From Evernia prunastri (Eukaryota; Ascomycota; Lecanoromycetes; Lecanorales; Parmeliaceae): a stretch of DNA of 64,000 nt. Location of the stretch: contig NKYR01000076.1 in NCBI GenBank assembly GCA_003184365.1, forward strand, positions 124,001-188,000, given 5' to 3'. A program made the translations under genes and the position numbers. Numbering within the stretch: the stretch's first letter is position 1; each line of letters starts with the position of its first letter. The notes below the pieces were generated by a model. The model had not been told where the DNA came from. It did no database searches and saw nothing but the letters and a program-made list of their open reading frames with translations. Positions 9,890 through 21,962 of the stretch are shown here, piece after piece.

Positions 9890-12123
9890 TTATTCTCGAG
9901 GTACCACCATCATGGATGTAGAGATGACGAAGGATCATATAATGGATTATAGTGATAGTCACAGTATCCAGACTCTTATCATTGTTGGTGGTGGTGGGGA
10001 CTGATGATTTGATCTGTTGGGCGCGCATTTCAAAAACAACCTCGGTAACTTAGCGTCTTGGCACTCTTTCTCCAGACGACACTCCAATAAATTGATCCTA
10101 CTCTTGGGTCGATCAAGCCTGAGATTGAGTATACTCATAGGATATATACCCTGCAGAGCCTAGAGAGAGATCAACATCATGCCCTATCGTGCTTAATCTT
10201 CGTTTTGCTCGCTGTACTCGTATCACCCCCTAATGCAACACACCCACTAATGCAATACCCTAAAATCCGACAAATCCGGGGGGGTGGTGCCGCCCCTAAA
10301 AGCCTCCCTAAACCCACGCTGGCCCCCCGAAGAATTAAACAGACTTTGTTATATCATTATCTATAACTATTCATCAATCAAAGTCCGATTCGAAAAATTC
10401 TTGAAGTTTCAAAATCCAGATTTTACGTTCTATAATTTTTACTTTCACTTATTTCTAACTACTGTTGTGCAACGATGAATTATGAAGTTTTCGAATTTTA
10501 GGGTATTGCATTAGTGGGTGTGTTGCATTAGGGGGTGACACCAAGTAGACATCGCTGCGTTTGCTGAGCGAGAGAGAAAGAAAAGTTGGTATTGTATCCT
10601 GTATTCTGTCTTGAACCTCGTCAGGAAGTCGCAAGGTATGCCTGATTCTCTTCGAATTTGAACTTTGGTGAACATTGCACAGTTGGAAAGCAGTCATGGC
10701 AAACCCAACCAAATCGCGCTCAGTTCTCGCAAGCGAATGGCAGCTTTATCAGTACTCGATGCATGTGGATATGAACCATGATGACTTTGCACGGAGAACC
10801 CAGAAAATGCAGACACAAATCAAATCATCCAAACGAACACTGCATCTCTTCCGACCGCGAAAGTGTGGCTTGCATGCTGACTGGATTCCTACGGTCATCC
10901 ATGCCTTTCGCGTGTACACGTATTGCTCCCTACCCTGACTCAGAACCTCGAAAGACTGTGTGGCCCTACTGACCAAGAGTTCCCCAATGATAAATGCGAA
11001 AGGGATTGACGTTCAGATGATGTGTAGGGATGAAGGAGGAATCGAAACCCTAGACCTTTTGGGCCGCTCGCAGCAAATCCAGTGCCGCCCGCTGCGATCT
11101 ATGCCTGAGTATTCCGTCGAGTTGCTCGCATGAAGCCACCATTACGGCTCGCCGTGAGCGATATGTCTCATATATCTGTGCCATCCACCGTGTCATTGCA
11201 CCAGAAGAATGTTATTCCGCAGGCCCCGGCGCCATCTGGGATCCAACCCTTACGTTGATGCTGCTCCAGCACAAATACGGTACCAGTAGCCAACAGGTGC
11301 TCTACCGCCTTCATTCGCGCAGCAAAAGCTAAGACATCGAGCTACCAACTGACTCAAAGGATGAGTTCAATGTAGGCAAAGGGGGTGGGGGAAAGCGGGA
11401 AAAGGAGTGGGTTTGTTCTGTTTAATAAGGAAAATTCATTCAATCCACGTCCGCAATCGAACAGTCGACCCTGTAGGTAAACCTACTTGAGGAGCTTCAG
11501 GATCATCTTTCTCTATTTTTATTTGGACTATTTGAAATATATACTCCTCAAAAACAAATAACAACAATTGCGGATCCACAATACCCTTCGAGTACACTTT
11601 TTCGCCATCCTATGCTGAAACTGCATTAGTACCTTGAACTTCGGACTACTGTCTCTTGATGGGATATGCATAGAGCAGCCCACAAAACACTTTACTACCT
11701 ACTACCCTACAGAGTCTCTGCTCTTTTTATTGATTACCAATTGCTTAGAAAATCTCGTAAAGGCGCAACAGCGAGGGAAAGATCTGTTCCAGCGAATCGA
11801 ACGGGGTCACATTGGCTAGATGCGATCAATATGAGCTTTCACATATCATTGAACTTGGGACATTGATTTCCACTTATCTACTTGCTCCCTGATTACACGC
11901 AATAATCGCCTGAATGCTTCCAGTAAAGCGCCTGGTGCGCCTCCTGGCGAAGAACATTATCCATCGATAACACAGCAGAAAGGAAACCACTTTTGATCCA
12001 TCATGTCGACCGCATTGCTCGTCCAGGCATCCACATATCGTAGCATTCTGATAAAAACATCGCTCGCATCATTCCACTACAACGTCTCAAAGTCCGAGAT
12101 ATCAACAACACCTTGTTCACAAT
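9890..12123. other. Intergenic, one inverted-repeat element
   Basis: Holds the 316-bp inverted-repeat element at 10223-10538. Elsewhere there are only short unsupported frames. Around 11035-11060 (reverse) a tRNA B-box-like string occurs without a foldable tRNA. The stretch 11,400-12,120 is AT-rich and probably includes the 3' region of the next gene. Confidence 0.55.
10223..10538. mobile_element. MITE with perfect 44-bp terminal inverted repeats
   Basis: Ends 10223-10266 and 10495-10538 are exact reverse complements over 44 bp. Each arm starts TCACCCCCTAATGCAA and contains the subrepeat CTAATGCAA twice, 18 bp apart. Flanks are TA on the left and CA on the right, compatible with a TA duplication with one later change. 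The 228-bp interior starts C/G-rich and becomes AT-rich, as seen in 5' parts of pogo/Fot-type elements, and has no transposase. Assignment to the pogo group is inference from the TA flank and internally repeated TIR. Confidence 0.82.
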
Positions 12124-14192
12124 TTAACGCCTTTCTTTGGGTCTCGCAAGCATGTTTAATCTGCCCAAGCTAATACCCGCCCTCCCCTTCTCCTTTGCGC
12201 CACCAAGCTTCGGGATTCGACTACCAGCTGCGTGTCTCTTAAGCGGAGAGACAGGATCCGACAACTTCTCCTGCGATCCGTTCATGCGTTGCTTTTTTGC
12301 CTTTGGCTGATCGTCGTCAACTTCATCCACCACCATAGGGTCAACATTCTCTTCGTCTTCAGCTTCACTATCAGAGTCGGCACGACGTCGCTTCTTGTTT
12401 GACATGCCATGCGGAATCGGAGGGAGGCTCTTGAATGCAGGGAGAGGTGTTGAGATGCCGCTTGGACGGACATGACGAATCGTGCTCCCTGGGCTGGTCA
12501 CAGTTACAGGTGATGCAGTGTTGAAGTCCTTAGTCTTCTCGGAGCGGAAGGTGAATTCGCCAGGTGTGGAAGCCTTGGGGATCTTGGTACGGGTGGTAAT
12601 GTTTGGGGAATTCCCTAGATCCGGATACGAGATCGGATCGGAGGATTTAGGGGTGTCATCCGATGTCTGCGGTTGATGTGGTGTTGGAATCTTGGATGGA
12701 GATGGCGAATTGGCTGCGAGGTTATGCTGAGACTTTGTGCTAGGTGTGAAGACTACTCGCTTCATTGCGGGCGAACGATGAAGACCCATCGATGGGTTAG
12801 TAGGGAGACCAGGTAAGTCTTTGTCAAGATTCATCTTGCCTTGCGGGAGAGGCAGGTGAGTGCCTGCTGCAACCTTGGTAGGATCATCGGAGAACTTCGG
12901 CTGCGAGCGATGCAGAATGGACTTCATGCTGCCAAAGCGTGAAAGCGAAGAGAGGTACTTATTGCTTCCTTCAGTCTTTGGCGCTACTGGGCTGCCCAGA
13001 GTCTTCGTCGAAGCAGACCTACTCAATGACGGAATCATGGAGGTCTTCATTGACTTGACGCTGGCTGAGCGAGCCAAGGATGCCTTTGTAGGAGTGGTGA
13101 CGGCGCTCGGCAAGCCAGACTGAGGTCGTACCTTTGCAGTTGTCGACTGGTTACTACTTAGCTCCGCGTCAGTGTCTCGTGAGACGGGTCTTGCTGAGGA
13201 CGTATCGTCGTAGCGATTCTGTTTTACACGCTTGCCTGGCGAGGTGTTCTCAAGTCGATCGCTCGAAGTTTGTTGACCGAAGGTTTTCAATGATTTCGAT
13301 CGAGGAAATTTCCCGAGAGGCTCATCCAGCCCTGCCTTTGATGGGCTTCGCTTCAGGGAAGACGCATTGGCTTCGATATTGTTCTTCCAGACTGATGCAT
13401 GTCCAGCGATAGATTCCATCTTTTTGAACTCTTGCTTGTGAACATCACTGTATCGTCCAGACTTGCCCTTGGGCTTTGCGATCTTCCGACCACCAACACC
13501 GTAGAGTTGGTCTGCCTCGCCATCTTTGTGTTCTTGTCTGCTTCGTTCTTCTATCATCTGCGCTTTTATTTTTGCAGCTTCTTCCCTCACGCTGTCCATG
13601 ATCTTCTGTGCCTCGAGACTGAGGGCTGATTCTGGGCGCTCGAAGCTAAAGTCGAAGGTAGGTGAGGTCATTTTGTCAGGCAAAGAACCCTTTGATTTCG
13701 ATGGCGTATGCTGGGGAAGCGCTGTGAGGGCAGGTCTCGAGGGAGAACTAATCATTCGAGAGAAGATACTAACGAAGCCCTGGCGAGACGCCGATGGCTT
13801 GCTAGTGCTCTGGTGGACTTTGCTTGGGTGCATTTCGGCCATAGATGGCTGCAGGCGAGAAGCCGTCTGAGGCGTCTTTAATGGCGATGACTGAGCAGCA
13901 AAATCACCTTGCGCTGTAGCGGTGTTTGGCGGGGCAGGAGGGGACGAGACGAGAGTGTTGAGGGAACGTGGGCCTCCGCTTCCAGGAGACTCATCCCGTT
14001 CGATTAAGGAGGATAGCTTGCTTGATAAGGGCGTTGCATTGACGTGAGACTAATTGCACGGTCAACATTCATTGCTGGATCATGAGACAGATCTAGAGGG
14101 GAGGCAGGGCTGGGGCCAGATCGTTGGCAGTACTGTTTACTCACAGGTGTTCCGCCCTTGATGCGTGAGGATCGCCGCCGAGGTGTAGCCAT
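12124..14192 (-). CDS. Low-complexity basic nuclear protein, function unknown
   Basis: Two exons, 14192-14145 and 14049-12124, with a 95-nt intron (donor GTGAGT, acceptor TTAG), give 657 aa. The join GGTP to SHVNATPLSSKLSSL keeps frame and links the N-terminus MATPRRRSSRI to a continuous frame. The body is Ser/Pro/Lys-rich with many SP/TP sites and repeated SLSRSAS-like blocks, a helical segment EAQKIMDSVREEAAKIKAQM, a bipartite-looking signal NKKRRRADSDSEAEDEEN and a basic tail ending SLGRLNMLARPKERR. The composition suggests a phosphorylated nuclear or chromatin-associated protein; I do not recognise a named family. Its promoter is shared with the divergent CoA-transferase gene. Confidence 0.8.
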
Positions 14193-14678
14193 TGTCAGCA
14201 ACGTATCGGAACGCTTATTCTCGGCGAGAGTCTGTAAGAGCTCTTGTGTAGGATGGTGCAAAAATCAAAGCGAGCGGTCTTGTGGTGCTTAAAGGTGTTT
14301 GTTATCGCAAAAATGACGAGTTGTTTACTTGATCGCCTAGACCGCCTTAGCTCAGCCGCAATTAGTGTCCGAACTGTACGGGAACCAAGATATCCGCTTT
14401 TGCAAAACCGGCAAACTGACTAAGGTACTAGACGGTTTACCGTTTCCGTGCCTCTGAAAGCCAACAACTTTTCCAACATCATCACCCCACTCTCGTATCG
14501 GATGGTGCATGGGCTTTAGCATCATCTTAGTCATGGCGACCGACATGCTGTATCAGTGGCTTAGTAGCTTTCGCTCTTTACTGTCTTGCTTGCAAAAGCG
14601 AACTTCAAAACTTCACATAGAATCATTGCAACTATTGATGATATCGAAGCTAATACATCTATCCCAGCCTTTGGCAAA
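14193..14678. other. Divergent intergenic region
   Basis: Separates the reverse-strand nuclear protein from the forward CoA-transferase. In the CoA-transferase frame the sequence is open from a TAG near 14562 but has no ATG before 14679. No motif identified. Confidence 0.5.
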
Positions 14679-16471
14679 ATGTTCAACGGTTTCAACCCAT
14701 ACTCGCTGCAGAGCGGAATTGATTCAGCACTTCGAGATCTTCTTCAAGCGGCCGATGGCTTAGTCACTCCAGAAGTGAGAAATCATCTTCAAGATGTGTC
14801 CTTTGACTCCAGCGGCTATGGAGATGACATAGGATTGCCCTGCCCTTTGAAAGAGACTGAGGCCGTCACGGTTTTAAAGGCTGTTGAAGCTAGCACTGTG
14901 GCTGCCCTTACTGACCTACGCTTTGGAATAGACAAGAGAAACATCAGAATCAGCATAGAGCGAGCTACTTGTTTTCTCTTTGCTGCATATCTTTCGACAG
15001 TCGATGGCATGGGAAAAGGGGATCCTAACATCAATTCAAAGCTGAAAGGTCAGCTTCAATAGACGCCCATTTAAGCGCATACATACTTACGATTCCAGAC
15101 ACGGATCTTTTGAAGGCGCAATCGATTCTCTACCGACGATTTGCAGCCAATCTCTACGAAACTCGAAATTCTGGAGAATTCTTCCATCTTCATGGATCGC
15201 TCGAAGCAACGACCTCACTAAACATGATTGGCCTAGAGGGGCACCGGCCTGATGTCACAGAGTATCACGACTGCATTGATCTGATCGAAAGTCATGTGAA
15301 GAAATTCTCAGCTGCAGAGCTTGAGGAAATGAACGCTAAGCATAGGCAAGCAGGCGTGACTTGTCTCAAGTACGACGACTTCAAAAAGACGAATTATGGC
15401 CGAAGCAAGCTGAACCTGCCACCATGGACTCTCGAGAATCTGGAAACCTCGACACCGCCCGCGCCATTTCCATCCCGAAGTAGCACAGATAGCAAGCCAC
15501 AGCCGCTGGCTGGCATTAGGGTACTGGAGCTTTGTAGGATCATCGCTGGGCCAGTTATTGGGCGTACCCTGGCGGAGTATGGAGCGGACGTCATGAAGGT
15601 CACTGCACCTCATCTGAGCGACGTGCCGTTCTTTCAAGTCGACGGCAACATGGGTAAACATGCCACGGAACTTGATCTCTGCAACCCAGTCTCGCGCCAG
15701 ATATTCGAGTCAGTCCTGCAGAGTGCTGATGTCATTGTCGACGGCTACCGTCCTGGCTCTTTGAACCGTCTGGGGTACAGTCCTTCCCAGATCCTCGAGC
15801 TAATCCAGCCTCGCAATAAAGGAATCATCTACATCTCGGAATCCTGCTTTGGCGCTCTTGCGCCCTCTCCAAATGAGGCCCAAGACTCCGAGGCTTCCAA
15901 ATGGTCGCAAAGACCGGGCTGGCAGCAAATTGCGGATTGTGTGACTGGCGTCGCGTGGACACAAGGGACGGAGTTTTTAGACCTTGAGGAGCCGGTCATT
16001 CCACCTTTCCCAATGAGCGATTACGGGACTGGTTGCGCGGGCGCTATTGCTGCACTGACAGGTCTGTACAAGCGTGCTACCATAGGAGGGAGCTGGTGGG
16101 GCGGTGCGAGCTTAGTTGGATACAATGTCTATCTCTTGAGCCTAGGGTTGTATCCACCTGAAGTTGTCGATGAACTCAAATTGCGCTTCAGGGATGCTGG
16201 CTTCTACGGCAAAGGGGAAGGTGGACTGAGGCATAATGACAGCGTAAACGAGGTGGGCAAGCGAGCGCTGAATGCCATGAAGCAGATAAGACCTGAGCTT
16301 TTTAGCGAGAGAAATTTCGACGAGGTATGGAGTCAGGCCTACGGGGCGAAGGTCAAGTATGCGAAGAGTGCGGTCGATATTGCTGGGATTAGGATCGGGT
16401 TTTCAAGAGGGACAAGGCCGAATGGTACTGATGAGGCGGGTTGGGATGGGTGGGAAGTTGAAATGAGGTAG
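14679..16471 (+). CDS. Class III CoA-transferase (CaiB/BaiF family)
   Basis: Predicted 580-aa enzyme moving CoA between carboxylic acids. Exons 14679-15048 and 15099-16471; the 50-nt intron joins SKLK to DTDLLKAQSIL. The N-terminal half (to about residue 230) is a helical first domain with a short linker. The CaiB core begins at about 250 with PLAGIRVLELCRIIAGPVIG, then TLAEYGADVMKV, ADVIVDGYRPGSL and the block PMSDYGTGCAGAIAAL, where the Asp occupies the position of the catalytic Asp of formyl-CoA transferase. Length and two-part architecture match fungal members annotated as acyl-CoA transferase or methylacyl-CoA racemase-like. The substrate cannot be read from sequence. The first ATG in the open frame was used as start. 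Confidence 0.85.
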
Positions 16472-16568
16472 GATGAGGTAGTATCGCGATGTATCTCCTT
16501 CACTTGACCTTGCAACCCACATCGCACAACCTACCATTCATTCCCCAACTGCACTTCACCTCACAACC

Positions 16569-16951
16569 ATGACCACAAACAAAGCAGACCATGGCAAGGC
16601 GCAAAAAGCCCGACGTAAGCAACGCCAACACAACCGCATAGCCAAGAGCAGTAAGATCTCCTAACGTCTTGAGGGAAAAAACAAAAGACACCGCAAATTT
16701 GACGCCGGTGTCCAGCCAAGCACGCCGCCACGACGCAGCACAAGGATTTCAGCTACACGCGCAAGCAGAACATGCGCTGGCTGCGGGACCAGTACGACCT
16801 GCTATTCGACCATGGGGGCATTCCCGCCGGATCCATGCCCGAAATGGCTCGTTGTTTCAACGTGGGGAAGGAGGAGGAGTTCGGGGATGCGCGGTTGAGC
16901 GAGGAGGGCGCGGCTGGAGGAGGAGAGGCGGATGATGAGGAGGCATTGTGA
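16569..16951 (+). CDS. Small basic/acidic hypothetical protein
   Basis: Proposed exons 16569-16650 and 16716-16951 (65-nt intron, GTAAGA donor, TCCAG acceptor) give 105 aa. The N-terminus is very basic (KARRKQRQHNRIAK), the middle reads DFSYTRKQNMRWLRDQYDLL followed by FDHGGIPAGSMPEMARCFNVG, and the tail is acidic. A shorter first exon ending at the GTAAGC site at 16616 keeps the same frame, so the exact join is open. Function unknown. It starts 97 bp after the CoA-transferase stop on the same strand. Confidence 0.5.
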
Positions 16952-18295
16952 GATACCTGGAGGCAAGCGGCCGCAGCCGCAGGCGCCCTCCCTTTGACGG
17001 GCTCTCCTGCTTCCTCTCAAGTTCCCTGTTTGTCTACACATTTGACTGGAAGTTTTGCCAAGTTTCCTGTTGAGCTGGCTCGACTCGGCCAGGCTGTCCT
17101 GTATACTGGCGCCATCTTGTCTATCAAAGCATACGAGTATGGCTTGTTGGTCTCTTTGAGCTTGGCATCGATCATGTCGTCAATAGAAGCGCGGCGGACG
17201 CTGCAGATGGGTAGCGAAGATGAAATAGGGCAGTGCGGGCGAAAAGACCCATAAAGCGACCTGGGTTACGCGTAGCCTTCGGGTGGATCGGCTGAGACCT
17301 GAATGCATTGAAAATCCAGGCCATATTGAATGGAGACTTCATTGTAGCGAATGCTTTAGCGGCTGCGAAAGAGGTAGCCGAGGATCGTTTCTTTGTAAAT
17401 TATCCATAACATTCAATTTCGCATTATCCATCCCTTCTCAACTGCTCCGAGACCACCTTAACTCTTGCGTTGCGATTTCTCTGCCTTACTTGCTCAGCAC
17501 TCACCAGCGTAGCTGGGATTCCTAAAGCCCACACAAACACTCCCCTTTTCGCTGCTCGAGCAGACCTTTGAAGCAGACACTGAAACCCCTGTGAATTACC
17601 GCACCGACCCCCCCTCCAACGCTCTGGGCTTGCTTGACGGGCCATGTTGAAAGCGCGGAGGTGCGAGGGATGCCGGCAAGCAATGCGGTTGGCGAGGACG
17701 GCAGAGCCAGCTGTGGCCGTGCGACCTGTCGAGATGACAAGAGCACATGATCTGGGAAGGGTTGAACAGATGATCATGCTGCTAACGGCCAAGAGAGGTG
17801 CTGCCTGATAGACGGGCGCTCGCAGGAGCGAACCGAAGTAGAGTGCGAGTACCTTAGGTAGAGTCGAGAGAGTACCACAACAATCTACTCGTGCGGCCGG
17901 GGAAAGAATCGCGCGCCGATCAAGAGACATTCTTAGGAGCCTTTTATTCTGCAAAGATATTTTAACCGATCAGTACCTTCCTTACTGGAACCGTATAGAG
18001 CATCGTATATCCATTCGTTAGGATCGCTTAACAGCTTCACATTGACTTGGTTTGATTAGGACGTCATATATGAAGTGAGTGGGAAGGGGACCAGAGTAAT
18101 TAAATGTGAATAAGATCAGAGATAACGCCAAGAATTCGAGGATTGTTAAAGTACAATTCGGAAGGCTGGCTTCTACCCGAAGCAAGATGTTGGTTTACCT
18201 CCCCTCGTCCGGGACCTAAAGCCCCTCGCGTTTCTCACGTTCTCCTTCCATCCTAGCCATCAAAGGCACAGCTCAACCCACACTCCCGGACCAAG
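16952..18295. other. Intergenic, no confident gene
   Basis: A reverse-strand frame at 17424-17954 is open for 176 codons, Arg/Ala-rich and perhaps signal-like, but matches nothing I know and has internal splice-like sites. Left unannotated. The sequence just before 18296 is the upstream region of the small membrane gene. Confidence 0.45.
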
Positions 18296-18740
18296 ATGAT
18301 GATACCACAATTGTCCCCACCTGGCTGGGCCCTCTCGGTCATCGCGGCCCTCACCATCATCATGCAAACTCCCAACATCTACAACCCCTCCGCTTTCATG
18401 ACCGATTTTCAACTTTCGAACAAGCCCGCGGCGCAGCTCATTGGTAAGTCCTCGGTCGTACGCTACTCCAGCGCAGTCAGTTCATAAACGTTGTACGCAT
18501 CAACGGACGACAGCTAAGGCTGATGTTCTTGTCTTTACTTTAGCCTTTTGCCTCGTCCTGATCAACGGCTATGATCTCCTGGGAGCATTGCAGGACAACC
18601 GAACGGTATATTGGTACTCGCTCGTTTCTCGCGCCGTGGCCATGATCTTTTTCTGGACCTTGGGCAAGCCGTGGAGTAAGCTGGTGGGGTTTGAAGGCGC
18701 TACGTTTACCATTTTGGGGATCGCGATGTGGTTCGCATGA
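18296..18740 (+). CDS. Small integral membrane protein
   Basis: Exons 18296-18443 and 18544-18740 around a 100-nt intron (GTAAGT, TTTAG) give 114 aa. Hydrophobic segments: ALSVIAALTIIMQ, the splice-spanning AQLIAFCLVLINGYDLLGAL, YWYSLVSRAVAMIFFW and TILGIAMWFA, so three or four membrane passes ending at the C-terminus. Two ATGs sit in tandem at 18296 and 18299. No domain name is certain; small four-pass fungal proteins of this kind are usually uncharacterised. Confidence 0.75.
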
Positions 18741-19204
18741 CTCGGAGGTTCAAATGGGGCATGAGACGGGTTGGGAAAGGCCAGAGGAAGGATATTAATG
18801 ATTAGCTATCTAAGTAGTGTGGTGCCGACGGGATGTTGGGCATTGACAGGGTGAGGGAGGAAATCTGGGACTTCGTTCCTTCGAGTCATGTCTAGTCCCC
18901 TAACGCCTTCTTCTAGACCATGGGATCTCAAAAACGTCGAAAAGCATATGATACTTATCCACAGCTTCCCCAAGCGTCTACTGCAGCGGTAGATGGCTAC
19001 TTGCCGCGCGGAAGATTAGTTGATGAGGGTGTGCTCTCCTTCTGACCCACCAGGACACATTCGAACCGTCACGGCTGCGAGGGCTGTCTGTAGTTTATGC
19101 AACGAGGAGACTTGGCTCTCAATGAATTGTTCATTATCTCGTTGATGGGGGCTTCATGTCCCATTTTCACATGGCGCTCTTTGGTTCAAAATTGATCTTT
19201 TCCG
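18741..19204. other. Convergent intergenic region
   Basis: Lies between the small membrane gene and the MFS transporter 3' end. No repeats or ORFs worth noting. Confidence 0.5.
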
Positions 19205-20952
19205 TCAATATGGATCTTTCTTCCTCGGGAGAAATGCTTCCGACATTCGCCTACTTTGCCGCTTCGCCTGCTTCTTCATGCGCCGTCTAATCTCATGGCC
19301 AACGTTTGATTTCCTTCGGTCGATGGGCGAAGCAGGGTTTCGGCGAAAGGTAAGGCAGCTGACCGCAACGCAGACGCCAGCGATGATTGCACAAACGGCC
19401 ATGCTTTCGTTGAACGCATCGGTGAACGCCTGCCTAAGGTCTTCTGCTCTACGCGAATTGGAGCGGCCCGCCGGGGTGGTGAGAAGTGCCAGGTCATTTG
19501 GCGTGACAGTGCCTCCTAGCTCGCGTTGTTCCACGGCGCCCCTGATGGCCGCCGAGGCCGCAAGCCCCAAGGCGCCGCCAAAAGATCGGAACTGCGCAAT
19601 TATGCCTTGGGCGATGGCTATTTATGGTCAGTGGTCCGGTTGCAAAATAGGGGAAGCAAATAGGGTAGGACATGTCACTTACCAGCATCTCTCTTTCTGA
19701 CCTCGAAGGTCGCCATGACAGTCACTGCAGCTAATGTGAGCCCAAAGCCTACGCCCACAAAAACCTCGTAACCGTATACGTTCGGTGACACGTGGATCGA
19801 ACTCTCGAGGGTGGAAAGTAGGGCGCTACCAAGAACGACGCTGCATGCACCGGTGACTGCCACGTGGAATGTCCGGTCTTTCTTCGCACATAACAATCCT
19901 GCAGCCATGCTTCCAATTGCTGCTCCCCCTACGAGTGGCAGAACGCTGATACCGGCGCCTAGAGGGCTCTTGAGATTGATTGTTTCGAAACGGTAAGGAA
20001 GACTGTAGAGGACGGCCAGATAGGTGAAGCCGACGAGAAGTGTGGCGAGAACACCTACGCTGAAAACTCGATGCTTTAGCAGGCGTATCGGGATGACGGC
20101 GTCGATCGATGATTCCCAGTACCTTGCCACAGCAAGTTCCCATGCCATGAGCAGAAGCCAGCACAGCAAACCCACCGCAATCGGGACTATGAACAAGGGT
20201 TTCGTCCATACATTGGAGTCTAAACCTCCTTGTTGAAAGGCAAAGACAGTCAACACAGAGGCGGTGATGAGAAGCACACATCCTATCCAATCCATCTCAC
20301 GAAGTTTGCGGCGCTCCATCGGCGCCATCTGACCTGCTTTTGGCCATGCTACAGCGAAGAGCAGCAAGGGCAGGATGCCAATAGGAGGGCTAGTATGCCC
20401 ATCAGCAAACTCGATCGTCAGACTTTAGGAATCTTGGGCTTACTTGATCCAGAATATCCATCGCCAAGTGGTGTAGCGCGTAATGATACCACCCAGAATG
20501 GGACCCAAGACGCCAGCAATCGCAATGACCATCCCGATCATGCTCGGCACCCACTGTCTCATATTAGGTGTGCCGATCTGATCGAATATTATGAGAGCCA
20601 GCGTATACAAGCCAGAACCACCAATACCTTGAGCAGCCCTGCAAGCAATCAATGCTTCGATGGAATGGGCAAAGCCACATCCGATAGACAAGGCAAGGAA
20701 GATGGTGAAAGCGGCAATGTAGGCATTCCTATGACCGACGACGTTGCCAATACTTGCGAAGAGCGTGGCGCATCCAAGGTAGGCGAGTAGGTAGGCGAGG
20801 ACTATCCAGTTGACAATGACAGGGGCGTGAAACTCCGTCCCTATGGTGTACAGGGCTGTCGCGACGATGGTAGTGTCGAGGAGGGAGAGGAAGAGGCCAC
20901 AGCATAGACTGCTCATGCTTATCGTCAGCAAGTTTTGAAGGAAGTCGAGCAT
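19205..20952 (-). CDS. MFS multidrug-type transporter (DHA2-like)
   Basis: Proton-coupled exporter of the major facilitator superfamily, plasma or vacuolar membrane. Exons 20952-20444, 20389-19683 and 19617-19205; introns 54 and 65 nt. From ATG 20952 the protein is 542 aa. TM1 contains SLLDTTIVATALYTIG; motif C of drug antiporters appears as VLGPILGG (about 148-155); the splice joins WRWIFWIN to PPIGILPLLLFAVAWP, typical of DHA2 proteins, and the end of exon 2 joins KRDAAIAQGIIAQFRSFGGAL. A loop before the last helix and a basic tail follow. The true N-terminus is uncertain: upstream, in another frame, 20961-20993 encodes RWRLVVMSITW, which resembles the pre-TM1 segment of this family. The substrate is unknown. 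Confidence 0.8.
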
Positions 20953-21919
20953 CGATCTACCCACGTGATGGACATGACAACCAAACGCCATCGAGGGATC
21001 TTGCACCCCTGATACAGGACTGCAATGTCGTCGATTTCGTTGGGGGCCCAGTGAATGGTTTCGCGTCGGCTCTGAAGAGGCATGACTTCTGGACAGCCAG
21101 TCTGGTCACAAATGGACCGTCAAATTGGGTCTCCTGAATTATTGAGACAAGAAGAAGGTATGTACCACCGAACAATCAAGGGAGATGAAAAAATACGAGA
21201 CAAAGGTAGCAACACCAGAGGTAAGAAGTTTTTGCCTTATGGAAGATTTGCAGATTGAAGATTACAGCAATGGCACGAAGACGATATCAGAGCCTGTTTT
21301 CCACTCGCCATGAAACTTCCTTCCTTCCTGACCGAGTGACCCACAGATTTACCTGGATAAAGTACCTTAACGTTGGAGACGAAAACAAGCATCGGGCCCT
21401 TTGCGAGATACCGGTGCGAGATCCAGATGATTGAATGTCGGTTCTCAGTCGCTTATCCGAGTAAGCTTTGCATAGCAAAGCATAAAGCTTGCCTGACCTC
21501 CGGCGGTTCCGAAGCAGCCGCAAGGTCCGCACTCGAATGGGGACAAGTCGTCCTCAATCAACGACTTCCTCACCCCAACAGATGACCGCCCATTCGCTAC
21601 AAACCGCCTTTGGGCTTGGAGGCTGTTCCCAACCCGACTAAGTGGAGTAATGTTCCAGGTCGGTACCAGGGATCCGTGCCTATGATAACCCTCCATTTTT
21701 CAGTGTCCAAGGTAAATACCGGAGATCCGTGCCCGATGACAGATCTATCCGATCTGGATGGCGCGGACCGAGGAGTACTTATGGCGTCTAAGTTCATCGC
21801 TCTCCGCCACGGCTTCAAAAGAATCGCTGTACCGGAGATGGAAGGACTTGGCGATAGGATGGGAGACGTCTATTCGATGTCTATCACGGCAGCAGCAGAG
21901 GATCCTCTGAAGAGCGCTA

Positions 21920-21962
<43 letters not shown>

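Noticed and set aside
11030..11365. tRNA-like pieces on the reverse strand (a D-arm-like segment near 11,345 and a T-arm-like segment near 11,045)
   Set aside because: They are about 290 nt apart and the acceptor ends do not pair; no tRNA can be folded.
17424..17954. 176-codon reverse frame rich in Arg and Ala
   Set aside because: No recognisable domain and internal splice-like sites; evidence too thin to call a gene.
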